In this document: positions 25,567-33,934 of the stretch, piece by piece
Position numbering within the stretch: the stretch's first letter is position 1
Layout: every line of letters starts with the position of its first letter
NCBI RefSeq assembly: GCF_038003045.1
Contig: NZ_JBBOOK010000001.1
Location: 1,922,001 to 1,986,000, forward strand
Direction of reading: 5' to 3'
Length of the DNA stretch: 64,000 nucleotides
From: Sporosarcina sp. FSL W7-1349
GTDB taxonomy: Bacteria > Bacillota > Bacilli > Bacillales_A > Planococcaceae
Program-made: the position numbers and the translations under genes
The notes under the pieces: model-generated
The model's database searches: none
What the model was told of the DNA's origin: nothing
The model's input: only the letters and a program-made list of their open reading frames with translations

Positions 25567-26850
25567 TCATAGTTTCCATTTCCATCTCGCGTATGCAGCC
25601 AGCATAAGGAAATTGATGGCGGCGCTGATGACAGTGCCGTAGGCGATGGCCGTTGCACCATGCGAGTCGATCATCAGATAGATGACGGTGAGGTTGATGC
25701 CGAACACGCTGATCAGGCTAAAGATGACGGGGGTCATCGAGTTGCCTTTCGCATAATAAAACCGGGTGACATACGTCGTAGCGGCCAGGAAGAACATAGA
25801 CCAGTTGAAAGCCTGGAACACTGGAGTTGTCGCCATGATTTCCTTGTAGCCGAATTCCCCGCGGCCGTAGACGAGCGAAATAATTGGCTCGGCGAAAAAA
25901 TAAGCGATCAAGGTTGCAGGTACGAACAGCGCAACCATGTAGAGCAGCCCCTTTTTATAGAGAGCCCTAACCGTTTTGTCATCCCCCTCCCCTTCCTTCT
26001 TGCTGAGGAGCGGATAGACGACCGTTGTCACGGCGGTCATCATGATCGCTTGTGGGAACGCGCTCAGCTTGGAGGCGTAGTTGACGACAGAGACGGCCCC
26101 TCCCTCGAGCGTCGTTGCCGCTATCCGGTATATGACATTGTAAAATTGCAGCGAGGCGCCGCCGAATAGGATTGGCAAAGCGATGACCCATAGTCGCTTG
26201 ATGTCGTCCGACATTTCGAATGATGGTTTCAATGAATAGAATTGCGCTTTCCGCAGTCCCGCGTAGAGGAAGATCCCCATGAGCAATGCGGAGACTAGCG
26301 CACCGATTCCATAAGCTTGAACGCCAAACGTACTCGTCAGGGCGACGGCAATGCCGACAAAAGCGGCATTGTAGAGGAGGATGGCCATGCTCGACAGATT
26401 AAACTTGCCGTTGATGTTGAATAATCCACTCATCCACGTCGATAGCACGAGGACGATGGTGGAAGGCATCATCCAAAGATACAATTCCCGCGTCAACGTG
26501 AATTCCTCTTCATTCAAATCTTTAAAAAATGTATTCAGCACCGGGTCTGTCAACAAAAGTAAAACGACTGTAATTCCAACGGCTGCAAGGAGAACTGTTC
26601 CGAAAGCCTTCCGGACGTATTCCCCTTTATCGGATTTAGACGAATGATAGACAGAGATGAAGGCCGTTGTCAGAGCCCCTCCCACTACTAAATAGATGAA
26701 ATTGGGGATGGTATACGCCGTGATAATAGCGTTCGCGGGATCTGTTGTTCCATATTCATCCGCGATAGCCACTTCACGAAGAAAGCCGAAGAGCCGCGCC
26801 ACAATATTGATGACCGCGACGGCCCCGATGATTTTCATGAATTTATTCAC
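25567..26850 (-). CDS. MurJ/MviN-like lipid flippase
   Basis: A 427-residue polytopic membrane protein. The MurJ landmarks are at the start (NIVARLFGFLREVAIADEYG, then YTIPNFIYLVVGGALTTAF) and further on (PSTIVLVLSTWMSGLFNING). MurJ proteins flip lipid-linked sugar precursors across the membrane. It is shorter than the MurJ proteins I recall (about 500 or more residues), lacking perhaps the last two helices, so it may serve a surface polysaccharide rather than be the main lipid II flippase. GTG 26850 follows GGAAGG and overlaps the end of the glycosyltransferase gene; the longer frame upstream lies inside that gene. Confidence 0.85.
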   Translation of the reverse strand: MNKFMKIIGAVAVINIVARLFGFLREVAIADEYGTTDPANAIITAYTIPNFIYLVVGGALTTAFISVYHSSKSDKGEYVRKAFGTVLLAAVGITVVLLLLTDPVLNTFFKDLNEEEFTLTRELYLWMMPSTIVLVLSTWMSGLFNINGKFNLSSMAILLYNAAFVGIAVALTSTFGVQAYGIGALVSALLMGIFLYAGLRKAQFYSLKPSFEMSDDIKRLWVIALPILFGGASLQFYNVIYRIAATTLEGGAVSVVNYASKLSAFPQAIMMTAVTTVVYPLLSKKEGEGDDKTVRALYKKGLLYMVALFVPATLIAYFFAEPIISLVYGRGEFGYKEIMATTPVFQAFNWSMFFLAATTYVTRFYYAKGNSMTPVIFSLISVFGINLTVIYLMIDSHGATAIAYGTVISAAINFLMLAAYARWKWKL

Positions 26851-27949
26851 GGGTCCCATCCTTCCCGACAGCTTCATAAATCGACAATAAATTATGTAAG
26901 ATCCTGTCATATGAATGCAGTTCGACGGTTTCTTGCATCTTGTTTTCATCGATATGTGCCGAATTATGGTCCAAAGCCTTCCGCAAGCCATCCGCTAAGG
27001 AGTCCGGCTGCTTGGGTTGCACGAGGATCCCTGCTTGATTTGCCAATAGATAAGAAAGGCCTCCGACGTCCGTTCCGACTACTGTCGTTCCAGCTGCCAT
27101 CGCTTCCAGTGCGACCAGGCCGAACCCTTCATGATGCGACGGCAACGCGAGCACATCGGCGGCGGCCATCCACCTTGCCAGAACAGACTGGCTCAGCGGG
27201 CCCTTGAACTGGACATCTTTAATCGATTGAGTTTCAATGAATTGCCGTAACTCGGCTGTAAAGTTTTCATCTTTCTGAGAACCGGCGATGAACAGCACGA
27301 TATCCGGAAAGTCCGGTTTGATATCCCCGAACGCCTCGGTAAGCTCTACTAACCCTTTCGCCTTGATGACATTGCCGACGAACAGGATAATGCGCTTGTC
27401 CTTCGGAAATCCAAGCGTCTCCTTCGCCTCAAGTTTCGGAATTGGCTTGAACACGTCTGTATCGACACCCATGCTGATCAGGTGGACCCGACTTTCCGGA
27501 ACGCCGAATCGTTCCATCACATCTGCTTTCAACTTCTCCCCGACGACGATGACCGCATGGGCTTGTTGCAGGATCGATTTCGTCAACTTTGCGATGCGCG
27601 CACTTTTCGCGGCCATCTTATCGATATCCCCGCCATGCACCGTAACGACATAGGGCAAGCCCAGCCACTTCTTCCCGATCAATGAAAGGAGCCCCGTCGG
27701 AAAGGCATAATGGGCATGCGTTAATGCCAGCTTCTTTTTCTGTTTCATCAAATAGGCAAGCGAACGGAAAAACCAGCCCGCATATTTTTGCAATGTCCGA
27801 AATTTCCCTTTTCCTGGCTCCTCAATGGCAATGACATCGACATCGAGCCCCGCTGATTTCAGCAGATTGACCTGGTTTTTGACAAAAATTCCGTACGTCG
27901 GATGGTCGGACGACGGGTACATATTGCTGAATACCACGATTTTCTGCAT
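26843..27949 (-). CDS. Glycosyltransferase family 4
   Basis: A 368-residue GT-B enzyme: N-terminal FSNMYPSSDHPTYGIFVKNQ, acceptor-side THAHYAFPTGLLS and the nucleotide-sugar motif HHEGFGLVALEAMAAGTTVV (the E-x7-E pattern) near residues 265-285. It adds a sugar to a lipid-linked or surface glycan in the cytoplasm. It is translationally coupled by an eight-base overlap to the MurJ-like flippase, which suggests that the two make and export one glycan. The sugar donor and the product are not known. Confidence 0.9.
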   Translation of the reverse strand: MQKIVVFSNMYPSSDHPTYGIFVKNQVNLLKSAGLDVDVIAIEEPGKGKFRTLQKYAGWFFRSLAYLMKQKKKLALTHAHYAFPTGLLSLIGKKWLGLPYVVTVHGGDIDKMAAKSARIAKLTKSILQQAHAVIVVGEKLKADVMERFGVPESRVHLISMGVDTDVFKPIPKLEAKETLGFPKDKRIILFVGNVIKAKGLVELTEAFGDIKPDFPDIVLFIAGSQKDENFTAELRQFIETQSIKDVQFKGPLSQSVLARWMAAADVLALPSHHEGFGLVALEAMAAGTTVVGTDVGGLSYLLANQAGILVQPKQPDSLADGLRKALDHNSAHIDENKMQETVELHSYDRILHNLLSIYEAVGKDGTRE

Positions 27950-28199
27950 AATTCATTCATCCCATCTTTTTTGAGCTGCCAACGAATTGGCATTCTACAC
28001 ATTGCACCATTTTAACATACTTCCGAACAGAACGCTTTTCCGGTAATATCTAGTAACTTCGTATTTTCATAAATGACCATCCTTCGACAATCTTCTCCAA
28101 CCCGTTAGACTCTTTTCCTCCCCAAAAAACGCCATCTACAAGGCTTTCAGTCCCTGTCGATGGCAAGATTATAGTATTCTCAATTCTAGCATAGTTCCT

Positions 28200-28227
28200 T
28201 GTAATAGTTTTGTAATGTAACTGTAAC
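28200..28227 (+). promoter_or_regulatory. Triple WalR-type direct repeat
   Basis: TGTAAT (28200-28205), TGTAAT (28211-28216) and TGTAAC (28222-28227) are three hexamers, each separated by five bases. They match the WalR (YycF) consensus I recall, TGTWAH-N5-TGTWAH. They lie upstream of a cell-wall hydrolase gene, as WalR sites do, and the last hexamer sits at the -35 position of the promoter at 28242-28250. Confidence 0.7.
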
Positions 28228-28241
28228 CGAGTTGACCGTAT

Positions 28242-28250
28242 TGCTATGCT
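28242..28250 (+). promoter_or_regulatory. Extended -10 promoter element of the NlpC/P60 gene
   Basis: TGCTATGCT fits an extended -10 (TGN plus TATGCT). Seventeen bases upstream stands TGTAAC, a poor -35 that doubles as a WalR hexamer, as expected for an activated promoter. Confidence 0.5.
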
Positions 28251-28311
28251 AATATGTTCTCAGATAAAGCACATCGCAAGTATATGTGCGAAAGGGGAAT
28301 TTGAGAACCGT

Positions 28312-29211
28312 ATGAAACGATTGTTGTTTTTTGTCTTGGCAAGTTTGATCATCTCATCGTCACTACCATCCATGGCTTCCGCAAATTCTACGACTTCGCT
28401 CGTAAGTACTGCGAAATCTTATATAGGCGTGCCTTATTCTTATGGAGGGACAACCACTTCCGGTTTCGACTGCTCAGGGTTTATCCAATATGTATTCAAA
28501 AAAGAAGGCAAATCGCTGCCTCGCACTACTGGGCAACAGTATAATATGGGAAAAACTGTTGCGAAAAGCGCTCTGCAAACTGGTGATCTCGTATTCTTCA
28601 ATACGAGCGGCCGCGGTGTATCACACGCCGGAATCTATATCGGAGCGAACAACTTCATCCACGCTTCCACTAGTAAAGGGGTCATGATTTCATCTATTAA
28701 CGATCCATACTATTGGGGCAAACGCTATATCGGAGCTCGCCGAGTGACGGACCTCACTCCGGAAAAAGCGGTTGCGGCTGCCGATACAGTGAAAAAAGTA
28801 AAATATGCAACTCGTGCTGAAATTGCTGAAACGATTGTCAAAGAAGTCGGATTACCGATTCCGGACGGACAAGCTGTATTCTCAGATGTTCCAGCTGATC
28901 ACCCACAAGCCGATGCAATCAGAGCTGTGGCGGAAGCTGGTATTTTTTCGGGCAATAACGGGGAATTCAATCCGGACGGTCTCTTGACTCGAGCACAAAT
29001 GGCAAAAGTTCTTGTCGAAACATTCGACATGGAAGGTACATCTAATGCCAACTTCAAAGATGTGCCAAGCGATCACTGGGCAACGGAATATATCAATACT
29101 CTCGCCCACAACAATGTCACTTCAGGTTATGGCGATGGCAATTACGGCCTGAATGATAATGTAACGGCTGCACAACTTCAAAAGTTCATGAAAAAAATTG
29201 AAGCACAATGA
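28312..29211 (+). CDS. SLH-anchored NlpC/P60 cell-wall endopeptidase
   Basis: A 299-residue secreted peptidoglycan hydrolase. The signal peptide ends about MASA (residues 21-24). The NlpC/P60 domain (~29-150) has catalytic Cys54 in FDCSGFIQYVF, His105 in VSHAGIYIG and His117 in FIHAS. Two SLH modules follow (~175-295), with FSDVPADHPQADAI, LTRAQMAKVL and FKDVPSDHWATEYI, for binding pyruvylated wall polysaccharide. The enzyme would cut stem peptides. ATG 28312 begins the signal peptide; AAAGGGG lies rather far upstream (about 14 bases). The WalR-type boxes 28200-28227 suggest essential wall-stress control. Confidence 0.92.
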   Translation: MKRLLFFVLASLIISSSLPSMASANSTTSLVSTAKSYIGVPYSYGGTTTSGFDCSGFIQYVFKKEGKSLPRTTGQQYNMGKTVAKSALQTGDLVFFNTSGRGVSHAGIYIGANNFIHASTSKGVMISSINDPYYWGKRYIGARRVTDLTPEKAVAAADTVKKVKYATRAEIAETIVKEVGLPIPDGQAVFSDVPADHPQADAIRAVAEAGIFSGNNGEFNPDGLLTRAQMAKVLVETFDMEGTSNANFKDVPSDHWATEYINTLAHNNVTSGYGDGNYGLNDNVTAAQLQKFMKKIEAQ

Positions 29212-29214
29212 CCC

Positions 29215-29258
29215 CAAACTGGATGTTCCGATTACCACGGGCATCCGGTTTTTTTAAT
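29215..29258 (+). terminator. Terminator behind the NlpC/P60 gene
   Basis: AACTGGATG pairs with CATCCGGTT, with a G-T pair, and is followed by a run of seven T. Confidence 0.75.
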
Positions 29259-29435
29259 TCTACACCCCAGTCGATAGAAGTTCGGAAGTCTACGGAATGC
29301 AAGAGTAGCACCATTCTCTTTCATTCTACAAAAGAATGCAAAATGGTCACATGTTATTATAGAAATAGAACGATATTATTGGTAAACTGAACCTAGAACT
29401 CTAGTAGAAACCTAGAAGAAACAAGGGAGGACAAA

Positions 29436-31139
29436 ATGAGAATTTTTAAGTGGGCAGCAGTGTCCCTGATGCTCTTCACTCTGTTATCCATCGTCCCGGG
29501 CCAATCATCCGCACAATTCAAGTTTTCGGACATCAATGCCAAAGATGAAGCTTTTGAAGAGGTCCACTACATAGCAGATCTCGGCATTATCAATAAGGTT
29601 GCGAAGTTCAACCCAAGCGATAACCTGACACGCGCGCAAGCCGCCAAAATGCTGGTCATCGCTTCGAAAAAGCAAAACATCCCGACTCCGGCCATCCAAT
29701 TCAAAGATTTAAAGCCAGGTACGGAACAGTATGAGTATGCAAGCCGCGCCGTCTCACTCGGTTATTTCAAAGTCGGTTCGGACAACCGTTTCAAACCGAA
29801 TGAAAAATTGAAACGCGACGAAATGGGCTATGCCTTGGCTATCGCCTTTAATTTGAACCAACCGATCACACTTGATCATCCGATGGTGTTGACCGATATG
29901 GCCAGTCATCCATATGCAGAACGCATTAACGGTCTGTATTACGGCGGTGTCACACAAGGGGACGCTGGGAAATTCTTGCCGAATCAGTACTTGACACGGA
30001 AGCAATTTGCCCTGTTTGTCGCTCGTGGACTCAATGATAAGTATAAATTACCCGTTAAACAGCCCGAGCAAACCTCCAGAACTTATTTTGTCAAAGTGGA
30101 TACGAAAGGCGACACGTTGAATGTTCGGAACCAGCCTTCCGTTAATGGAGCCATTCTAGGCAGCCTTCAAGATGGAGCGGTCGTAGAAGTGGTTGGGCAA
30201 TCCGGCGACTGGCTGCTCGTCCTTCTCGAACAAGGCGAAGGGTACATTAATGGAAGATACACCATTGAACTAGGCACGACTAAGCCTCCGACTGCACCGG
30301 AAGACAACGATGTGGCAGAAGATCCGAAGCCAACTGAGCCAGCGGAGCCGGTGAAACCCGAGCCGCCTGCAGTCACTGGCAACCTGGTCGGTAAAGCGAC
30401 CGTGAATAATCTGAACGTCCGGGCAGCTGCCAGCGGTACAGCAAAAGCGGTAGGAAAACTGAACCGTGGCCAAAAGGTTGAAGTCATTTCCATTGATGGA
30501 TACTGGGCGAAAATCAAGTTCAATTCCGAAACGGCTTATGTCCACAAATCTTATTTAAAACTGATCAACACATCCGGCAATCCGCTGAAAGATCGCATCA
30601 TCGTCATTGACGCGGGTCACGGAGCACATGACCCGGGCGCATCCAAAAGCGGATTAACCGAAAAGGCCGTCAACCTAAAAGTCGCGAAATTGGTCGAAAG
30701 CAAACTTAAAAAAGCGGGAGCCAAAGTGTTGATGACACGTTCTACTGACACATTCCTGTCCCTAGAACAGCGGACAGAATTCGCGAAAAAGCATTATGCC
30801 GAAGCCTTCGTCTCCATCCATGTCAACTCGGCAGGATCGAGTTCGGCCAAAGGAACGGAAGTCTACTTCGACTCCTCCGTCAATGAAAACTCGGCCGAAA
30901 GTAAATTGCTCGCCACCGCGATTAAAAACAATATCGTGAAACGGGCCAACATGAATGACCGCGGTGTGAAAGACCAACGCTTCTACGTCATCCGAAACAA
31001 CAACGTCGCTGCAGTTTTAGTGGAGCTTGGCTTCATTTCTAATTCACAAGATTTCAACAAACTAGCGAGCGATGAATATATTGAAATCTTCGCAGAATCT
31101 ATCTATCAAGGACTCGTCCAATATTATTCTGCTGAGTGA
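29436..31139 (+). CDS. SLH-anchored N-acetylmuramoyl-L-alanine amidase with two SH3 domains
   Basis: A 567-residue secreted autolysin. A signal peptide (~1-26, ending SSA) is followed by three SLH modules (~27-205; LTRAQAAKML, LKRDEMGYAL, LTRKQFALFV), two bacterial SH3 domains (~213-275 and ~315-375; DTLNVRNQPS, NNLNVRAAAS) joined by a proline/glutamate-rich linker, and a C-terminal Amidase_3 domain with the zinc site: His in VIDAGHGAHDPGA, Glu in LTEKAVNL, His in FVSIHVNSA and the catalytic Glu in VLVELGFISN. It cleaves the amide between muramic acid and L-alanine. AGGGAGG stands ahead of ATG 29436. SLH at the front plus SH3 gives it two wall-binding modes. Confidence 0.95.
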   Translation: MRIFKWAAVSLMLFTLLSIVPGQSSAQFKFSDINAKDEAFEEVHYIADLGIINKVAKFNPSDNLTRAQAAKMLVIASKKQNIPTPAIQFKDLKPGTEQYEYASRAVSLGYFKVGSDNRFKPNEKLKRDEMGYALAIAFNLNQPITLDHPMVLTDMASHPYAERINGLYYGGVTQGDAGKFLPNQYLTRKQFALFVARGLNDKYKLPVKQPEQTSRTYFVKVDTKGDTLNVRNQPSVNGAILGSLQDGAVVEVVGQSGDWLLVLLEQGEGYINGRYTIELGTTKPPTAPEDNDVAEDPKPTEPAEPVKPEPPAVTGNLVGKATVNNLNVRAAASGTAKAVGKLNRGQKVEVISIDGYWAKIKFNSETAYVHKSYLKLINTSGNPLKDRIIVIDAGHGAHDPGASKSGLTEKAVNLKVAKLVESKLKKAGAKVLMTRSTDTFLSLEQRTEFAKKHYAEAFVSIHVNSAGSSSAKGTEVYFDSSVNENSAESKLLATAIKNNIVKRANMNDRGVKDQRFYVIRNNNVAAVLVELGFISNSQDFNKLASDEYIEIFAESIYQGLVQYYSAE

Positions 31140-31146
31140 TTCAGAG

Positions 31147-31188
31147 AACCGGAAAGAATGGATGCCATTCTTTCCGGTTTTTTATTAT
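31147..31188 (+). terminator. Amidase terminator
   Basis: A perfect 15-bp stem, AACCGGAAAGAATGG (31147-31161) and CCATTCTTTCCGGTT (31165-31179), is followed by TTTTTATTA. Confidence 0.95.
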
Positions 31189-31237
31189 GGTAGCTGCCCC
31201 TCTCCCCCGGTCTCTCGCTGGGAACATTCGCGACAAA

Positions 31238-31290
31238 GTATGTGGCGTGTACGGAGTTATGATCGCTTGACACAAGTTATGGGCAGTTTT
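31238..31290. repeat. Decayed family B repeat units
   Basis: The stretch has two units resembling family B: GGAGTTATGATCGCTTGACA and CAAGTTATGGGCAGTTTTCG. The 31189-31458 gap holds no gene that I can support; the rest of it is GC-rich and featureless apart from these units. Confidence 0.4.
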
Positions 31291-31458
31291 CGTATATCAC
31301 AGCCCCTACGCTGTTACTTCCATAACACCCGCTTATGCCGTTGTTGCAAAAGCCGACAGGCGCTACGGCGGACGTCTTCCTTAGCGGATTGCGCGATCTG
31401 GGCGGATAAATAGTAGCTGCATAAGGGATACTATGTACTAAAAAAGGTAGGAACAAAA

Positions 31459-31890
31459 ATGGATCATGATCGAATCGAAAAAGAATTTTTCATTAACGCA
31501 TCCATTCAAACTATCTGGGAGTTAATTAGCCAACCAGCCTGGTGGGTGGGAGATGTACCCGGTCCAGATAAAATACAGATGGATGGATTACGTGTTATGG
31601 CCGATACAAAGTACGGCAAATTTCCAGTTTTAATCGAACAATCGGAACCGCTAAACTACCTTGCATGTCGATGGGCAAGTCCATTTCCTGGAGAGGAACC
31701 AAAAGAAGGTAACTCTACGCTGGTGGAATTCAAATTAACTCCAATGAATGGAGGAACTATACTCCAAGTAATTGAAAGTGGCTTTTCAACCCTTGCACTA
31801 TCCGAGGAAGACCAAATTAAATTTCATAAAGAAAATGATAAGGGCTGGGAGATGCAAATGGAGGTAATACGAAAGCGTGCTGAGCAATGA
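31459..31890 (+). CDS. SRPBCC (AHSA1-like) domain protein
   Basis: A 143-residue single-domain START/AHSA1-fold protein. It begins with the typical strand and helix IEKEFFINASIQTIWELISQ and ends with a long C-terminal helix. The fold makes a hydrophobic cavity that binds small ligands; no catalytic role can be given. GGTAGG lies ahead of ATG 31459. A second, related gene follows after 30 bp, so the two form a small operon. Confidence 0.82.
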   Translation: MDHDRIEKEFFINASIQTIWELISQPAWWVGDVPGPDKIQMDGLRVMADTKYGKFPVLIEQSEPLNYLACRWASPFPGEEPKEGNSTLVEFKLTPMNGGTILQVIESGFSTLALSEEDQIKFHKENDKGWEMQMEVIRKRAEQ

Positions 31891-31920
31891 ATTTAGTAAC
31901 TAAAAGGATGGCGATACATT

Positions 31921-32361
31921 ATGAGTACTCAAGTTATTACTACATTAAAAATTAACAAGCCTTCAAATGAGGTCTTTGAAGCTTTCGTATCTCCTACAAC
32001 GATAGGGAATTTTTGGTTTTCATCAAGCTCTGAACGATGGGAAAAAGGGAAAAGGATTACACTAAAATATGACGAGTACAATGCAGAAGGGGTTATTAAT
32101 GTGCTCGAAATCGAGGAAAATAAGAAAATAGTATTTTCTTGGGGAGAAGAACATGGTGAAGAAACGGTTGTTGCCATTACATTACAAGAGGATGAAACAA
32201 GTACAATTATTGAAGTAAATGAATCAGGACTTAAAGAAGATGACCCCGAGATTATGGCGAAAATGATGGGACAAAAAGAAGGTTGGGTCTATACATTAAC
32301 TTGCCTAAAGGGATATTTGGAAAGCGGAGTTACTAATTTAAGGGCATCCTTAATTCATTAA
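31921..32361 (+). CDS. SRPBCC (AHSA1-like) domain protein, second of the pair
   Basis: A 146-residue AHSA1-type protein: TLKINKPSNEVFEAFVSPTT at the start, WFSSSSERWEKGKRITLKYD in the middle and WVYTLTCLKGYLESG in the last helix. It resembles its upstream neighbour only at the fold level, so the two are not a recent duplicate. AAAGGA precedes ATG 31921. Function is not known. It is convergent with the aminotransferase at 32431 and shares a terminator with it. Confidence 0.82.
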   Translation: MSTQVITTLKINKPSNEVFEAFVSPTTIGNFWFSSSSERWEKGKRITLKYDEYNAEGVINVLEIEENKKIVFSWGEEHGEETVVAITLQEDETSTIIEVNESGLKEDDPEIMAKMMGQKEGWVYTLTCLKGYLESGVTNLRASLIH

Positions 32362-32386
32362 ATTTTTACGTTGATCCTAAAAAATA

Positions 32387-32430
32387 CAACCGCCCGTTGC
32401 ACGCCAGCAGTTGGGCGGTTGATTTTTTAC
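32387..32430. terminator. Bidirectional terminator between convergent genes
   Basis: CAACCGCCC (32387-32395) pairs with GGGCGGTTG (32413-32421). Downstream on the plus strand is ATTTTTTA, and on the minus strand TATTTTTTA, so it can serve both genes. Confidence 0.85.
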
Positions 32431-33597
32431 TTAAACGACGACAGATACTTCTTCCTTAAATCGCGCAACAGCTTTATCAATATTCGCTTCGACTCCAAGT
32501 TCCTTCAAGGTTTCTCCGATTTTCTCGATAGCTTGTCCAAGCATGGCTTCAGTCGTGTTGCCCATATGGCCGATGCGGAATGCTTTGCCGCCTAGATGGG
32601 CGAGCGCTCCGGCGACGATGACCCCTTTTTTCGCGAGGGCTGCCCGGAAGGCTGCGTCGTCTACCCCTTCTGGATACAGGATGCAGCTCAGTGTTGAAGC
32701 AGCCGCTTCTTCATTGGCCAACGCGGCCATGCCGTATTCAGATAGTGCAGCTCGTACCGCTTTTCCAAAGGCGGTATGGCGGATGATCCGCTTTTCCATC
32801 CCTTCTTCCAAGACGAGACGCATCCCTTCATCATACGCGTAAATCAGGTTCACCGGAGGCGTCGCAAAATATTTTGACGGATCGTGCATGATTGGCAACC
32901 AATTGTAAATATCACAGTAGTATGCCGGCACTCGTTCGATTTTCTCCCGAGCTGCCAAAGCGGTTTGATTGAACGCCACGATGGCGAGACCCGGGGGTAC
33001 TCCGATCGCTTTTTGTGAACCGGTCAGCACGACGTCGATTTTCGCTTCGGGACTTCCGTATGTTTTACTCATATCTTCGTCCATCGCGGCAGTCGCGCAA
33101 ACACCATCCAAGATGACTAACGCCCCGTGCTTTTTGATAATCGGAACAAGGGCATCCAAGTCTGCGGCCGCGCCGGTCGATGTATCGGCATGCGTCAAGG
33201 TGACGGCTTTATACCCGCCCGCCGCCAGTTTCCGGTCGACTTCATCGGGATCGACTTGCCGGCCCCATTCCGACTGGATGACATCGACTTCGATGCCGAA
33301 CGCTTTTCCGAGTGTAATGAACCGGTCGCCAAAATACCCTTGGCTGACAATCAATATTTTCTCCCCAGCTGCCACCGTATTGACAAGTGCCATTTCCATC
33401 GCAATCGTACCGGAACCGGAGATGACGAACACCTCGCCGTCTGTCTTCAACATCTTCCTTGTCTTTTCAATCGCATTTTTATAAATGGCGACAAATCGCG
33501 GATCGGTGTGTCCTCTTGTTTCGCTGGCTATCGCATCGTAGATCGAATCCACGACCGGTGTCGGTCCTGGTATGAGGAGCATTTCTTCGTTACGCAT
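32431..33597 (-). CDS. Class V aminotransferase (serine/alanine--glyoxylate type)
   Basis: A 388-residue PLP enzyme beginning LLIPGPTPVVDSI, typical of alanine-glyoxylate, serine-pyruvate and ureidoglycine-glyoxylate aminotransferases. The PLP regions seen are SGSGTIAMEMAL, the Asp in LVILDGVCATA and the Schiff-base Lys in TGSQKAIGVPPG. It probably transfers an amino group to glyoxylate to give glycine. Isocitrate lyase, a source of glyoxylate, is encoded about 340 bp upstream on the same strand, which fits. Which amino donor it uses is open. Confidence 0.9.
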   Translation of the reverse strand: MRNEEMLLIPGPTPVVDSIYDAIASETRGHTDPRFVAIYKNAIEKTRKMLKTDGEVFVISGSGTIAMEMALVNTVAAGEKILIVSQGYFGDRFITLGKAFGIEVDVIQSEWGRQVDPDEVDRKLAAGGYKAVTLTHADTSTGAAADLDALVPIIKKHGALVILDGVCATAAMDEDMSKTYGSPEAKIDVVLTGSQKAIGVPPGLAIVAFNQTALAAREKIERVPAYYCDIYNWLPIMHDPSKYFATPPVNLIYAYDEGMRLVLEEGMEKRIIRHTAFGKAVRAALSEYGMAALANEEAAASTLSCILYPEGVDDAAFRAALAKKGVIVAGALAHLGGKAFRIGHMGNTTEAMLGQAIEKIGETLKELGVEANIDKAVARFKEEVSVVV

Positions 33598-33668
33598 CTT
33601 CCATCCCCCTTTAATTCAGTGTGGTATCTATTTCAATAGAAGGAAGTCGAATCCCTTCCCTGTTCGAC

Positions 33669-33712
33669 AATAAAGAAAAACGGCCTACTCTCCTTGGAGA
33701 ATAAAGCCGTTT
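33669..33712 (-). terminator. Terminator behind the small zinc-ribbon gene
   Basis: On the minus strand AAACGGC pairs with GCCGTTT around a second small stem (TCTCC/GGAGA), followed by TTCTTTATTG. Confidence 0.75.
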
Positions 33713-33717
33713 CCCTC

Positions 33718-33846
33718 TCACTGCTCAGTCGTGCCGATGCAACGTTCACATTCATATAGATAGGATTCGACCTGCTCTACAATTACGCATCCGCACTCCC
33801 GGCAAATCTTTTTCGAGTATTCTTTCTCAGGTTTCATTGTGTGCAT
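33718..33846 (-). CDS. Small zinc-ribbon protein, YhfH-like (42 aa)
   Basis: A 42-residue reading frame with a textbook ribosome-binding site (GGAGGAG, seven bases ahead of ATG 33846) and its own terminator. It is short enough to be missed by gene finders. Two cysteine knuckles are seen, CRECGC (Cys15, 18, 20) and CERC (Cys33, 36), on either side of VIVEQVESYLYE, which suggests one zinc ion. This looks like the YhfH-like family of Bacillus as I remember it; no function is known for that family. It lies between isocitrate lyase and the class V aminotransferase and may be transcribed on its own. Confidence 0.75.
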   Translation of the reverse strand: MHTMKPEKEYSKKICRECGCVIVEQVESYLYECERCIGTTEQ

Positions 33847-33934
33847 AACGATCTCCTCCAATTTTTTTATTTTATGACCCCTGCACTTTGTCTAGCTGGT
33901 GAAGGTTTCCTCACAGATTCCCCTTGTTTCCAAA

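Noticed and set aside
28125..28170. Possible hairpin GCCATC...GATGGC in the gap before the NlpC/P60 gene
   Set aside because: Only six base pairs around a long loop that does not pair further; chance is likely.
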